Of a stretch of 32,471 bases of DNA, positions 17,325-25,658 are shown piece by piece. The notes below the pieces were generated by a model. It had not been told where the DNA came from and ran no database searches. It saw only the letters and a program-made list of their open reading frames with translations. The stretch's first letter is position 1, and each line of letters begins with the position of its first letter. The translations under genes and the position numbers were made by a program. Source of the stretch: Vibrio qingdaonensis (lineage in GTDB: Bacteria > Pseudomonadota > Gammaproteobacteria > Enterobacterales > Vibrionaceae); assembly GCF_026191675.1 (NCBI RefSeq), contig NZ_JAKRRY010000047.1:1-32471 (forward strand). The letters are read 5' to 3'.

Positions 17325-18229
17325 TGTCAAAAGTGAGTACCGACATGATCGAGACTTTGCAGTCTTATCAGACAAGAAACAACCAGCAATTGAATGCTTG
17401 GTTGGACACCAATCCGTTTCAAAAACAACGTTTAACCGAAGCAATGCGCTACGCGCTGCTACTCGGCGGTAAGCGTGCCAGACCCTTTTTAGTTTATGCC
17501 ACTGGGCAAATGCTCGACTGCACGCTCGAAGAGCTCGATACACCAGCGGCAGCGATTGAGTGCGTTCATGCCTATTCGCTCATCCATGATGACTTACCCG
17601 CTATGGACGACGACGAATTACGCCGTGGGCAAGCAACTTGCCATATTGAGTTTGATGAAGCCACGGCGATTTTGGCCGGTGATGCACTGCAAACGCTATC
17701 ATTTACGATCCTATCAGAAGGTCCGATTGCCCCTACCGCTGAAACACAACGTATAGAGATGATAAAGCTATTGGCATTTGCATCAGGTGCGGCGGGAATG
17801 TGCGTTGGTCAATCATTGGATTTAGAGGCCGAGAACCGCTTCGTTGATATCAATGAACTCGAACAAATTCATCGCCATAAAACTGGAGCACTAATAAAAT
17901 GTGCGGTTCAGTTAGGCGCGCTGGCCGCGGGTGATAAGGGCGTCGCCGTCCTCCCTCAGCTTGAGAAATATGCCGAATCTATTGGTCTCGCGTTCCAAGT
18001 ACATGACGATATTCTTGATGTTATTGGTGATACTGAAACGCTAGGTAAACCGCAAGGTTCCGATCAAGAGTTAAACAAAAGCACCTACCCTGCACTACTT
18101 GGGTTAGAAGGAGCACAGCAAAAAGCCAAGGCTCTTTTCGAAGAAGCGCTTTGTGCTTTAGATGCAATCCCCTACAATACGCAATTACTAGAAGATTTCG
18201 CCCGATATGTCATCGAGCGCAACAATTAA
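17324..18229 (+). CDS. ispA: Farnesyl diphosphate synthase (geranyltranstransferase)
   Basis: IspA builds geranyl and farnesyl diphosphate from IPP and DMAPP, the precursors of quinone side chains and undecaprenyl carriers. The 301-residue prenyltransferase shows the substrate loop GGKRARPFL (about 47-55), the first Asp-rich motif DDLPAMDDD, and the second motif DDILDVIGD (about 228-236). The GQSLDLEAE helix is also present. The ATG overlaps the xseB stop; an ATG seven codons later is possible. It sits 22 bases before dxs, so the enzyme is made with the first step of its own precursor pathway. Confidence 0.97.
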   Translation: MSKVSTDMIETLQSYQTRNNQQLNAWLDTNPFQKQRLTEAMRYALLLGGKRARPFLVYATGQMLDCTLEELDTPAAAIECVHAYSLIHDDLPAMDDDELRRGQATCHIEFDEATAILAGDALQTLSFTILSEGPIAPTAETQRIEMIKLLAFASGAAGMCVGQSLDLEAENRFVDINELEQIHRHKTGALIKCAVQLGALAAGDKGVAVLPQLEKYAESIGLAFQVHDDILDVIGDTETLGKPQGSDQELNKSTYPALLGLEGAQQKAKALFEEALCALDAIPYNTQLLEDFARYVIERNN

Positions 18230-18251
18230 CAATACTAAGCGCTGAATTACT

Positions 18252-20117
18252 ATGACACTTGATATTTCCAAATATCCGACACTGACATTAGCAAATACGC
18301 CAGAAGATCTGCGTTTGATGCCAAAGGAATCGCTGCCTAAGCTGTGCGAAGAGCTGCGGACGTATTTGTTAAATTCAGTTAGCCAGTCCAGCGGGCACCT
18401 TGCCTCCGGCCTGGGAACGGTTGAGCTTACTGTCGCCCTACATTACGTCTACAACACACCATTTGATCAACTCATTTGGGATGTAGGCCATCAGGCTTAC
18501 CCACACAAAATATTAACGGGTCGTCGCGAAAAAATGTCGACGATTCGTCAAAAAGATGGACTGCACCCATTCCCATGGCGTGAAGAAAGTGAATACGACG
18601 TCCTGTCTGTCGGTCACTCATCTACATCAATCAGTGCCGCGCTTGGTATTGCGATTAGTGCGCAAAAAGAGCAGCAAAACCGTAAAGTCGTCAGTGTCAT
18701 TGGCGATGGCGCGATCACGGCGGGTATGGCTTTCGAAGCGCTCAACCATGCCGGTGATGTCCACCCAGATATGTTGGTTATCCTTAACGATAACGAAATG
18801 TCGATCTCAGAGAACGTCGGGGCACTTAACAACCATTTAGCGCAAGTGTTATCAGGCAGTCTTTATACTTCAATTCGCGAAGGTGGCAAGAAGGCACTTT
18901 CTGGCTTGCCTCCAATTAAGGAGCTGGTTCGTCGTACTGAAGAACACTTGAAAGGCATGATTGTTCCGGGCACTTTGTTTGAGGAGTTCGGTTTCAATTA
19001 CATCGGTCCTGTTGATGGTCACGATGTCAATGAGTTGATTAAAACGCTCAAAAATATGCGTGAGCTTAAAGGCCCTCAATTTCTGCATATCATGACCAAG
19101 AAAGGCAAAGGTTATGAACCTGCCGAGAAAGATCCGATTGGTTATCACGGTGTACCTAAATTCGATCCATCTCATTCAAGCCTGCCAAAAAGTAGCTCTA
19201 GCAAGCCCACGTATTCTAAAATATTTGGTGACTTCCTTTGTGATATGGCCGTGCAAGATCCTAAGCTCATGGCAATTACACCCGCGATGAGAGAAGGTTC
19301 TGGTATGGTACGCTTTTCTAAAGAGTACCCAGAGCAGTATTTCGATGTTGCCATTGCTGAGCAGCATGCCGTGACACTGGCTACAGGGATGGCTATCGCC
19401 GGAAACCACCCTATTGTGGCGATCTACTCGACGTTCTTACAACGTGGCTATGATCAGCTTATCCATGATGTGGCGATTATGAATCTTCCCGTGATGTTTG
19501 CCATTGACCGAGCAGGGTTAGTGGGGGCTGATGGTCAAACACACCAAGGGGCATTTGATCTTAGCTTCATGCGATGCATTCCTAACATGGTTATTATGGC
19601 ACCAAGCGATGAAAATGAATGTCGTCAAATGCTCTACACCGGTCATACTCATAACGGTCCAAGTGCTGTTCGCTACCCTCGTGGCAGCGGTAATGGTACT
19701 ACGCCAGAACAAGCGTTTACTGCGCTAGAGATCGGTAAAGGGCGTATTGTGCGAGAAGGGAAGAATGCAGCGATTCTTTCTTTTGGTACCTTCCTAGAAG
19801 ACGCGCTACAAGCCGCTGAAGCGCTTGATGCTACCGTTGCCGACATGCGTTTTGTCAAACCTCTTGATGAAGCGTTGATCAAAGAGCTTTGTGCATCGCA
19901 CGATGTCATCGTGACGCTTGAAGAAAACGCGATTGCTGGCGGCGCAGGTGCGGGCGTTATCGAGTTTATGATGAGTGAAAAAATACTTAAACCAGTACTA
20001 AACTTAGGTCTGCCAGATCAGTTCATCGCGCAAGGTTCGCAAGAAGAACTGCACGCGGAACTTGGCTTGGATGCAACGGGAATAGAGCAATCTATTCGTG
20101 ATTATCTCGCCAAATAG
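18252..20117 (+). CDS. dxs: 1-deoxy-D-xylulose-5-phosphate synthase
   Basis: Dxs condenses pyruvate and glyceraldehyde 3-phosphate, the first step of the MEP isoprenoid pathway and of thiamine/pyridoxal precursor supply. The 621-residue, three-domain thiamine enzyme has DVGHQAYPHKILTGR (about 78-92), the TPP/Mg motif GDGAITAGMAFEALN, and the transketolase-like pyrimidine-binding domain with VAIAEQHAVTLATGMA. The C-terminal transketolase domain is complete. The ribosome-binding site is poor, so coupling to ispA is likely. A strong terminator follows. Confidence 0.98.
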   Translation: MTLDISKYPTLTLANTPEDLRLMPKESLPKLCEELRTYLLNSVSQSSGHLASGLGTVELTVALHYVYNTPFDQLIWDVGHQAYPHKILTGRREKMSTIRQKDGLHPFPWREESEYDVLSVGHSSTSISAALGIAISAQKEQQNRKVVSVIGDGAITAGMAFEALNHAGDVHPDMLVILNDNEMSISENVGALNNHLAQVLSGSLYTSIREGGKKALSGLPPIKELVRRTEEHLKGMIVPGTLFEEFGFNYIGPVDGHDVNELIKTLKNMRELKGPQFLHIMTKKGKGYEPAEKDPIGYHGVPKFDPSHSSLPKSSSSKPTYSKIFGDFLCDMAVQDPKLMAITPAMREGSGMVRFSKEYPEQYFDVAIAEQHAVTLATGMAIAGNHPIVAIYSTFLQRGYDQLIHDVAIMNLPVMFAIDRAGLVGADGQTHQGAFDLSFMRCIPNMVIMAPSDENECRQMLYTGHTHNGPSAVRYPRGSGNGTTPEQAFTALEIGKGRIVREGKNAAILSFGTFLEDALQAAEALDATVADMRFVKPLDEALIKELCASHDVIVTLEENAIAGGAGAGVIEFMMSEKILKPVLNLGLPDQFIAQGSQEELHAELGLDATGIEQSIRDYLAK

Positions 20118-20151
20118 TAGATAGGCTTAAACCGTTATAAATTAGATAAAC

Positions 20152-20177
20152 AAAAGGCGACCAATGGTCGCCTTTTT
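20152..20177 (+). terminator. Terminator after dxs
   Basis: AAAAGGCGACC-AAT-GGTCGCCTTTTT forms an 11-bp stem with a three-base loop and a T tract, about 35 bases after the dxs stop. Confidence 0.92.
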
Positions 20178-20201
20178 CATTTTTTACATCATGTAACGTA
20201 C

Positions 20202-20230
20202 AAAAAACCGCCGTTCTAACAGCGGTTTTT
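20202..20230 (-). terminator. Terminator after gltX
   Basis: AACCGC (20206-20211) pairs with GCGGTT (20222-20227), with partial inner pairing GTT/AAC. Read on the minus strand it ends in a T run, 16 bases after the gltX stop. Confidence 0.85.
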
Positions 20231-20245
20231 AACATTCATCATGCC

Positions 20246-21673
20246 TTATGCGTTTGCTTCACGCTCTGCAATGAAAGCGAGCGCCATGGTAATACGCGCA
20301 ATAACACGCTCTTTACCCACGAGCTCCATTACCGCATCAACCGATGGCGATTGACCGCCACCTGTTACGGCAACACGAAGTGGCATACCGATTTTACCCA
20401 TACCAATTTCAAGCTCTTCACACACTGCTGCAATCACTTGGTCTTTGATATTTTCTGTTGTCCACTCTTGCAACGCTTCCACTTTCGCAAGCGCCGCTTC
20501 TAGCGGGCCTTTTGCTACGCCGCGTAGATGTTTCTTCGCCGCACCAGCTTCAAATTCAGAGAAATCTTCGTAGAAGTAGCGAACTTGCTGCGCAAGCTCA
20601 ACTAGCGTGTTACAACGCTCACCCACAAGGGTAATCACATCGGTAATCGCCGGGCCATTTTCGATGTTTAGCTTTTGCTCATCGAGATGCCATTGTAGGT
20701 ACTTTGCCACGTACTCAGGAGCTGAAGTCTTAATGTAGTGGTTGTTCAGCCACAACAATTTATCAGTGTTGAACGCTGAAGCAGACTTTGAAATCGCATC
20801 TAACGAGAACAAGTTAATCATTTCTTCTGTCGAGAAAATTTCTTGGTCACCATGAGACCAACCTAAACGAACAAGGTAGTTGTTTAGTGCATTTGGCAAG
20901 TAACCTTCATCACGGTATTGCATTACCGAAACTGCACCATGACGCTTAGACAGCTTAGCGCCATCATCACCAAGAATCATTGCACAGTGAGCAAAAGTAG
21001 GTACTGGTGCACCAAGTGCTTCATAGATATTAATTTGACGTGGCGTGTTATTGATATGATCTTCACCACGTACCACGTGTGTGATACCCATATCCCAGTC
21101 ATCAACAACCACAACAAAGTTGTACGTTGGCGCACCGTCAGTACGACGAATGATCAAGTCATCCATTTGGCTGTTCGAGATTTCGATACGACCACGGATT
21201 TGGTCATCAAATACCACGCTACCTTCTTTCGGGTTGCGGAAGCGAATCACGCACGCATCACCTTCTGCTGCCGCAGCATTTGCTGCAACAATTTTTGGGT
21301 GGTTAGCATCATAACGAGGCATTTCTTTGTTTGCTTCTTGCTCTGCACGAATCTCTTCTAAGAGCTCTTTTGGTGCGTAGCACTTGTAAGCTTTGTCTTC
21401 AGCAAGTAAACGATCAACCATCTCGTTGTAACGATCAAAACGCTTAGATTGGAAGTAAGGACCCTCATCCCACTCCAGACCCATCCATGTCATGCCTTCA
21501 AGAATCGCATCAACGGCTTCCTGAGAGTTACGCTCTAAATCCGTATCTTCAATACGTAAAACGAACTCACCGCCTTGGCTTTTCGCAAATAACCAAGAAT
21601 ACAGTGCAGTACGTGCACCACCGACGTGAAGATAGCCTGTTGGGCTTGGAGCAAAACGTGTTTTAACCGTCAT
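20246..21673 (-). CDS. gltX: Glutamyl-tRNA synthetase
   Basis: GltX charges tRNA-Glu. The 475-residue class I synthetase begins MTVKTRFAPSPTGYLHVGGARTA, whose HVGG is the HIGH-type motif, and has the KLSKRHG catalytic loop (about residues 241-247). The C-terminal anticodon-binding domain is complete, with a GGGQSPSVDAVMELVGKE end typical of gamma-proteobacteria. It is monocistronic, divergent from copA. Its leader has a small ACGATG/CATCGT hairpin (21700-21716). The gltX-copA neighbourhood is, as I recall, shared with Vibrio cholerae. Confidence 0.97.
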   Translation of the reverse strand: MTVKTRFAPSPTGYLHVGGARTALYSWLFAKSQGGEFVLRIEDTDLERNSQEAVDAILEGMTWMGLEWDEGPYFQSKRFDRYNEMVDRLLAEDKAYKCYAPKELLEEIRAEQEANKEMPRYDANHPKIVAANAAAAEGDACVIRFRNPKEGSVVFDDQIRGRIEISNSQMDDLIIRRTDGAPTYNFVVVVDDWDMGITHVVRGEDHINNTPRQINIYEALGAPVPTFAHCAMILGDDGAKLSKRHGAVSVMQYRDEGYLPNALNNYLVRLGWSHGDQEIFSTEEMINLFSLDAISKSASAFNTDKLLWLNNHYIKTSAPEYVAKYLQWHLDEQKLNIENGPAITDVITLVGERCNTLVELAQQVRYFYEDFSEFEAGAAKKHLRGVAKGPLEAALAKVEALQEWTTENIKDQVIAAVCEELEIGMGKIGMPLRVAVTGGGQSPSVDAVMELVGKERVIARITMALAFIAEREANA

Positions 21674-21737
21674 TGAAAGTACCTTGTTGTCAACTGCGCA
21701 CGATGCTCGTCATCGTACGTTGCAAATTTTGGACGCC

Positions 21738-21765
21738 ATTTTATCACCTTGTGCTAAATCTACAA
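21738..21765 (-). promoter_or_regulatory. Candidate gltX promoter
   Basis: On the minus strand TTGTAG (21765-21760), a 16-base spacer, then TAAAAT (21743-21738), 65 bases before the gltX ATG. It lies back-to-back with the copA promoter. Confidence 0.45.
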
Positions 21766-21773
21766 TGAATAGC

Positions 21774-21804
21774 TTGACCTTACCCTAACGTCAAGGTTTA
21801 TGTT
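21774..21804 (+). promoter_or_regulatory. CueR-type copA promoter and operator
   Basis: TTGACC (-35, 21774-21779), a 19-base spacer, then TATGTT (-10, 21799-21804). The over-long spacer is the hallmark of MerR-family activated promoters. Inside it lies a dyad ACCTT-N11-AAGGT (21777-21797), matching the known CueR operator pattern of copA in E. coli. A matching cueR gene is in the window (29573-29965). Confidence 0.85.
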
Positions 21805-21837
21805 GTAACCTCACACTACGGTTTTTTGAGGTTTATG

Positions 21838-24561
21838 ATGAATGACTATGAGTTAAATTTATCCGGTCTGTCTTGTTCACGCTGTGTGAATAAACTCAAA
21901 ACCGCGCTAGAACACGCCTTTAGCGATCTTAACATTCACGCTATTAGTACGACACACATAACATTTTCTTGCTCCGCATCGCTAGACACTATCTACCCTG
22001 TCATCGCAAGTCTCGGCTATGATGCTGGGGATGAGTATCAATTCGTACTTCAAGGGTTAAACTGCCAAAAATGTGTGAATAAGCTGCAGCAGCATCTAAG
22101 CGCTTATGTCGGTGTTTCTATCCTACACCTTGATAAACAAAGCGTAACCGTTCGCTCTATTTACTACCAAGATACACTACAACGTTGGATAGCTGAGCTT
22201 GGCTATCAAGCTAACGTGGTAAACCCTGACAATGGCAACCGCGCATCAGCGTTTATTAAGCCTGAACACCTAACCCCTATCACTACACCTGCTTCTGCTA
22301 CTGCTACTGCTACTAAAAAAACAGATAGCAACATTCAATTACTCATTCAAGGCATGACCTGTGCAAGTTGCGTCGCGTCTGTTGAGCAATCTATTTTACA
22401 AGTTAGCGCAGTGACGCAGGCTCGAGTCAATCTTGCAGAACAAAGCGCCATCGTTTCACTAAGCACGAGTACGGACAATGTAGAAGCGCAACTGATCACG
22501 GCCGTGACCAATGCAGGCTACCAAGCAGAGATCGTTCACGATCTCTCAGCCAGTCAAGCGCTACAGCAACAGCGCCTACTTGATCATCAACACCAGCAAA
22601 AGAAAAACACTATTGTCGCCCTATCACTTGGTGCGCCATTAATGCTTTGGGGTGTGCTCGGTGGCAATATGATGATCAGAAACCCTCTCGACCAAGCGGT
22701 TTGGGGAGCCATCGGGTTAGTGTGCTTATGGTTACTTGCCAGTGCTGGGCGTGACTTTTTTGCTAACGCCTTGAGTGCGCTAAAGCACAAACGCGCGACA
22801 ATGGACACTTTGGTTGCACTTGGTACCGGTTCTGCGTGGTTATATTCGATGTTAGTGGTGATTAAACCCGACTGGTTTCCACTGCAATCACGCCATGTCT
22901 ATTTTGAAGCCAGTGTAATGATCATTGGTTTGATTTCACTTGGTCATTTCATTGAGGCCAAAGCAAAGTCCAGAACCAATCAATCACTACAAGCCCTTAT
23001 GACACTACAACCAAAGTTCGCCACAGTGCTAATGGATGGTAAAGAAACCTCGCTGCCTATTTCAGACATACAGCTTGGCATGACATTACGCATCAAGCCC
23101 GGTGAAAAAATTCCGGTCGATGCGCACGTCACTCAAGGGCACAGTTATGTCGATGAATCCATGCTCACGGGAGAACCCGTCGCCATATCAAAACAGCAAG
23201 GGGATATGGTTGCAGCGGGAACCCTTAACCGAGACGGCAGTTTGCTTGTTACCGCCTCCGGTGTAGGAAAGGACACAAAACTGTCTAGAATCATCACCAT
23301 GGTGAGGGAGGCACAAAGCAGCAAGCCGGCCATCGCAAAACTCGCAGACTCCATTTCTGCCGTGTTTGTGCCAATTGTTGTCGCGATCGCGATCGCCTCT
23401 GCCTTCATATGGTTCATGGTAGGCCCTGAACCTAAAATCAGTTATATGCTTGTTGTCACGACAACCGTGCTAATTATAGCCTGTCCATGTGCTCTTGGAC
23501 TTGCCACTCCCCTGTCAATAACGGTTGGCATTGGTAAAGCCGCGCAAGCTGGCATTCTCATTAAAGACGCCGACGCCTTACAAAAACTAAGCCATGTTAA
23601 CGCGGTAGTATTTGATAAAACAGGCACACTCACCGTTGGCCAGCCTACCGTACAAGAGGTGTTTTTATTCGATATTTCTGAACCAGAACTCGCGCAACTG
23701 GTGTTGCCACTAGAACAACGTTCTGAGCACCCATTAGCGAAGTCCGTCGTGCAATACTGGGAGAATGACCACAGTGCTCACGCTGATCTTGATGTCGAAC
23801 AATTTGAAAATTTACAGGGAAAAGGCGTTTCTGGTGTAATTCAAGGACGCTCTGTATTGATCGCATCACTCAATCACATCCAAAGTGTTGGCTTAGAGAC
23901 GGAGATGATTCAACAGGCATTACAACAAAGCCAGCACCTTGCCTCAACCCCCGTGATTGTTGTTATCGATGGTAATATTCAAGCTGTGATCGCCATTGCT
24001 GATGAGGTCAAAGCCGAAGCGAAGTTCGCGATTGCAGCGTTACAAGCCAATGGTATTCATACGGTCATGCTAACAGGCGACAACCACCACGTTGCCAATA
24101 CGGTCGCAAAACATATTGGGGTTGATCAGACCATTTCTGAAGTATTGCCTGAACAAAAGGCAGAGCACATAAAAACACTTCAACGCCAATATGGCAAGGT
24201 AGCAATGGTGGGAGATGGCATTAACGATGCGCCAGCCTTAGCACTGGCTGATGTCGGCATTGCGATGGGATCAGGCAGTGATGTAGCCATTGAAAGTGCC
24301 GCAATGACGCTGCTGAATAGCAACCCCAATTCAATTAACTACGCCATTGAGCTATCACGCGCGACAGTTAAGAATATCAAGCAAAATTTATTTGGCGCCT
24401 TCATTTATAACACACTGGGTATTCCTATTGCGGCAGGTGTGCTCTACCCACTATTTGGCTTTTTACTCAGCCCCATTTTTGCAGGGGCAGCAATGGCACT
24501 GTCGTCCATAACAGTAGTAACTAACGCCAACAGATTGAGAAACTTTACCAGTAAACACTAA
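21838..24561 (+). CDS. copA: Copper-exporting P1B-type ATPase
   Basis: CopA pumps Cu(I) from the cytoplasm across the inner membrane. The chosen 907-residue form starts at an ATG six bases after GAGG; an ATG one codon earlier and a TTG further up are alternatives. Three N-terminal heavy-metal domains carry CxxC at C13/C16, C76/C79 and C175/C178. A low-complexity Ala/Thr linker (about 152-159) sits before the third. Then come transmembrane helices, the actuator motif LTGEP, the membrane metal site C549-P-C551, the phosphorylated D593 in DKTGTLT, SEHPLA, and GDGINDAPAL. The sensor motif of the first two domains (GLSCSRC, GLNCQKC) differs from the classical GMTCASC of the third. Confidence 0.96.
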   Translation: MNDYELNLSGLSCSRCVNKLKTALEHAFSDLNIHAISTTHITFSCSASLDTIYPVIASLGYDAGDEYQFVLQGLNCQKCVNKLQQHLSAYVGVSILHLDKQSVTVRSIYYQDTLQRWIAELGYQANVVNPDNGNRASAFIKPEHLTPITTPASATATATKKTDSNIQLLIQGMTCASCVASVEQSILQVSAVTQARVNLAEQSAIVSLSTSTDNVEAQLITAVTNAGYQAEIVHDLSASQALQQQRLLDHQHQQKKNTIVALSLGAPLMLWGVLGGNMMIRNPLDQAVWGAIGLVCLWLLASAGRDFFANALSALKHKRATMDTLVALGTGSAWLYSMLVVIKPDWFPLQSRHVYFEASVMIIGLISLGHFIEAKAKSRTNQSLQALMTLQPKFATVLMDGKETSLPISDIQLGMTLRIKPGEKIPVDAHVTQGHSYVDESMLTGEPVAISKQQGDMVAAGTLNRDGSLLVTASGVGKDTKLSRIITMVREAQSSKPAIAKLADSISAVFVPIVVAIAIASAFIWFMVGPEPKISYMLVVTTTVLIIACPCALGLATPLSITVGIGKAAQAGILIKDADALQKLSHVNAVVFDKTGTLTVGQPTVQEVFLFDISEPELAQLVLPLEQRSEHPLAKSVVQYWENDHSAHADLDVEQFENLQGKGVSGVIQGRSVLIASLNHIQSVGLETEMIQQALQQSQHLASTPVIVVIDGNIQAVIAIADEVKAEAKFAIAALQANGIHTVMLTGDNHHVANTVAKHIGVDQTISEVLPEQKAEHIKTLQRQYGKVAMVGDGINDAPALALADVGIAMGSGSDVAIESAAMTLLNSNPNSINYAIELSRATVKNIKQNLFGAFIYNTLGIPIAAGVLYPLFGFLLSPIFAGAAMALSSITVVTNANRLRNFTSKH

Positions 24562-24628
24562 TCGTCTTATGCAAGTTGCAAGTAACATAAAAATACCAAC
24601 CATCATGATAATAAATAAGGAATTAGCA

Positions 24629-25075
24629 ATGTCGAACTCATCACGCGTAATAAAAACACTGACACTTTCCATGGCGTTGGTGACAGGTTCTGCGTTGGCA
24701 ACCAACGTCCTCACCTATAAATCCCCATACTGTGGGTGCTGCACAGAATGGGTCACTCATATGGAAGAGGCTGGATTTGACGTCGCCGTTGAAAACCATA
24801 AAGACATGAACCCTATTAAACAGAAGCTTGGTATAACACCAGAGCTTGCCTCTTGTCATACCGCTGTTATTGGCGAGTACGTTTTCGAAGGTCATATTCC
24901 AGCGGAAGATATTCGCTCATTCTTAGAAAATCCACCAAAAAATGCTAAAGGGCTTGCCGTTCCAGGCATGCCTTTAGGCTCTCCAGGTATGGAATATGGT
25001 GATAAAAAAGATGCGTATCAAGTGCTAGCGTACAATGAAAAGGGCCAAGTGTTTAGCTACCGTTCGTATGAATAA
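24629..25075 (+). CDS. copG: Periplasmic copper-resistance protein CopG (DUF411)
   Basis: This is a 148-residue secreted DUF411 protein. The start at 24629 is preferred because AAGGA lies 7 bases before it and a clear signal peptide follows (residues 1-24, ending GSALA). The mature protein shows the CxCC motif (C35-G-C37-C38) in YKSPYCGCC, a second site SCHTAVIG (C76, H77), and the conserved VPGMPLGSPGME. In the family, CopG binds a cysteine-bridged copper cluster with a thioredoxin-like fold; a redox role toward Cu(I)/Cu(II) is proposed. It follows copA by 67 bases and is probably co-induced from the same CueR promoter. Confidence 0.9.
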   Translation: MSNSSRVIKTLTLSMALVTGSALATNVLTYKSPYCGCCTEWVTHMEEAGFDVAVENHKDMNPIKQKLGITPELASCHTAVIGEYVFEGHIPAEDIRSFLENPPKNAKGLAVPGMPLGSPGMEYGDKKDAYQVLAYNEKGQVFSYRSYE

Positions 25076-25107
25076 CCCGTCATTGTATCGATAAAAATTT
25101 CAAAGTA

Positions 25108-25145
25108 GCGGGATGTTGAACATAACAGCTCGACATCCGCCTTTA
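25108..25145 (+). terminator. Possible terminator after copG
   Basis: GCGG-G-ATGTTGA (25108-25119) pairs with TCGACATCCGC (25130-25140) with one bulge and one G-U pair, then CTTTAA. The T tract is short, so this is only a moderate call. Confidence 0.5.
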
Positions 25146-25160
25146 ACTGCGTCGCTGTCG

Positions 25161-25523
25161 CTAAAGTTGCCCAAAGCTTCGGTTGGCGCGTCCGTCATTG
25201 AAGTCACGTCGAAATCGCCAATCAAGCTCATCACAAATACCCTTATAGGGCTGACGGGAACGACCAAGTCTAAATGCATCTTGCTGACAATATTCACTAC
25301 GGCCTTGTTCGTAGCCTTCGGAATAATGAAGATATTGAGACTCCCCATATTCTTTCAGATCAGACTTCGCTTGCTTCAAGTTCCCTTTCTTAGCTTGCTC
25401 GTATCCAAAACTAATCCATGCCTCTGCATTATTCGATGGAGGATAAACGGTTTGACTGCAGCCAACAAACAGCGTGACAAAGCCCAAAATAGCAACTGAG
25501 CGTAATATAATATATAGCACCAT
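25161..25523 (-). CDS. DUF2799-like small lipoprotein
   Basis: This 120-residue protein has a hydrophobic N-terminus and a lipobox-like FVGC with C22 as probable lipidation site; Phe at -3 is unusual for a lipobox. The mature part has a repeat-like pattern of A-x-x-x-G and Y-x-x-G segments (WISFGYEQAKKG, YSEGYEQGRSEYC, AFRLGRSRQPYKGIC, FNDGRANRSFG), which is the DUF2799 pattern. Function is unknown; an outer-membrane or periplasmic lipoprotein is likely. GGAG lies four bases before ATG. A perfect 10-bp inverted repeat lies 34-63 bases upstream. Confidence 0.75.
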   Translation of the reverse strand: MVLYIILRSVAILGFVTLFVGCSQTVYPPSNNAEAWISFGYEQAKKGNLKQAKSDLKEYGESQYLHYSEGYEQGRSEYCQQDAFRLGRSRQPYKGICDELDWRFRRDFNDGRANRSFGQL

Positions 25524-25556
25524 GACTCTCCATTCCGTACCTTATAATCATTGTTA

Positions 25557-25586
25557 CGTGACTCATTCAAATGTCGATGAGTCACG
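25557..25586. repeat. Perfect 10-bp inverted repeat
   Basis: CGTGACTCAT (25557-25566) and ATGAGTCACG (25577-25586) flank a 10-base loop. No T tract follows on either strand, so it is either an operator for the lipoprotein gene or a 3'-end hairpin of the upstream porin gene. Confidence 0.7.
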
Positions 25587-25658
25587 AGGAAAATAAAACC
25601 ATACTGCGAGGGAATTCAAAGTAACATCTGGTGCTATTCACTGCATTGTACGAACACC

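Noticed and set aside
20918..21361. 147-codon plus-strand open frame opposite gltX
   Set aside because: It lies fully inside the conserved gltX coding sequence, with Cys/Thr/Ile-rich composition typical of an antisense frame.
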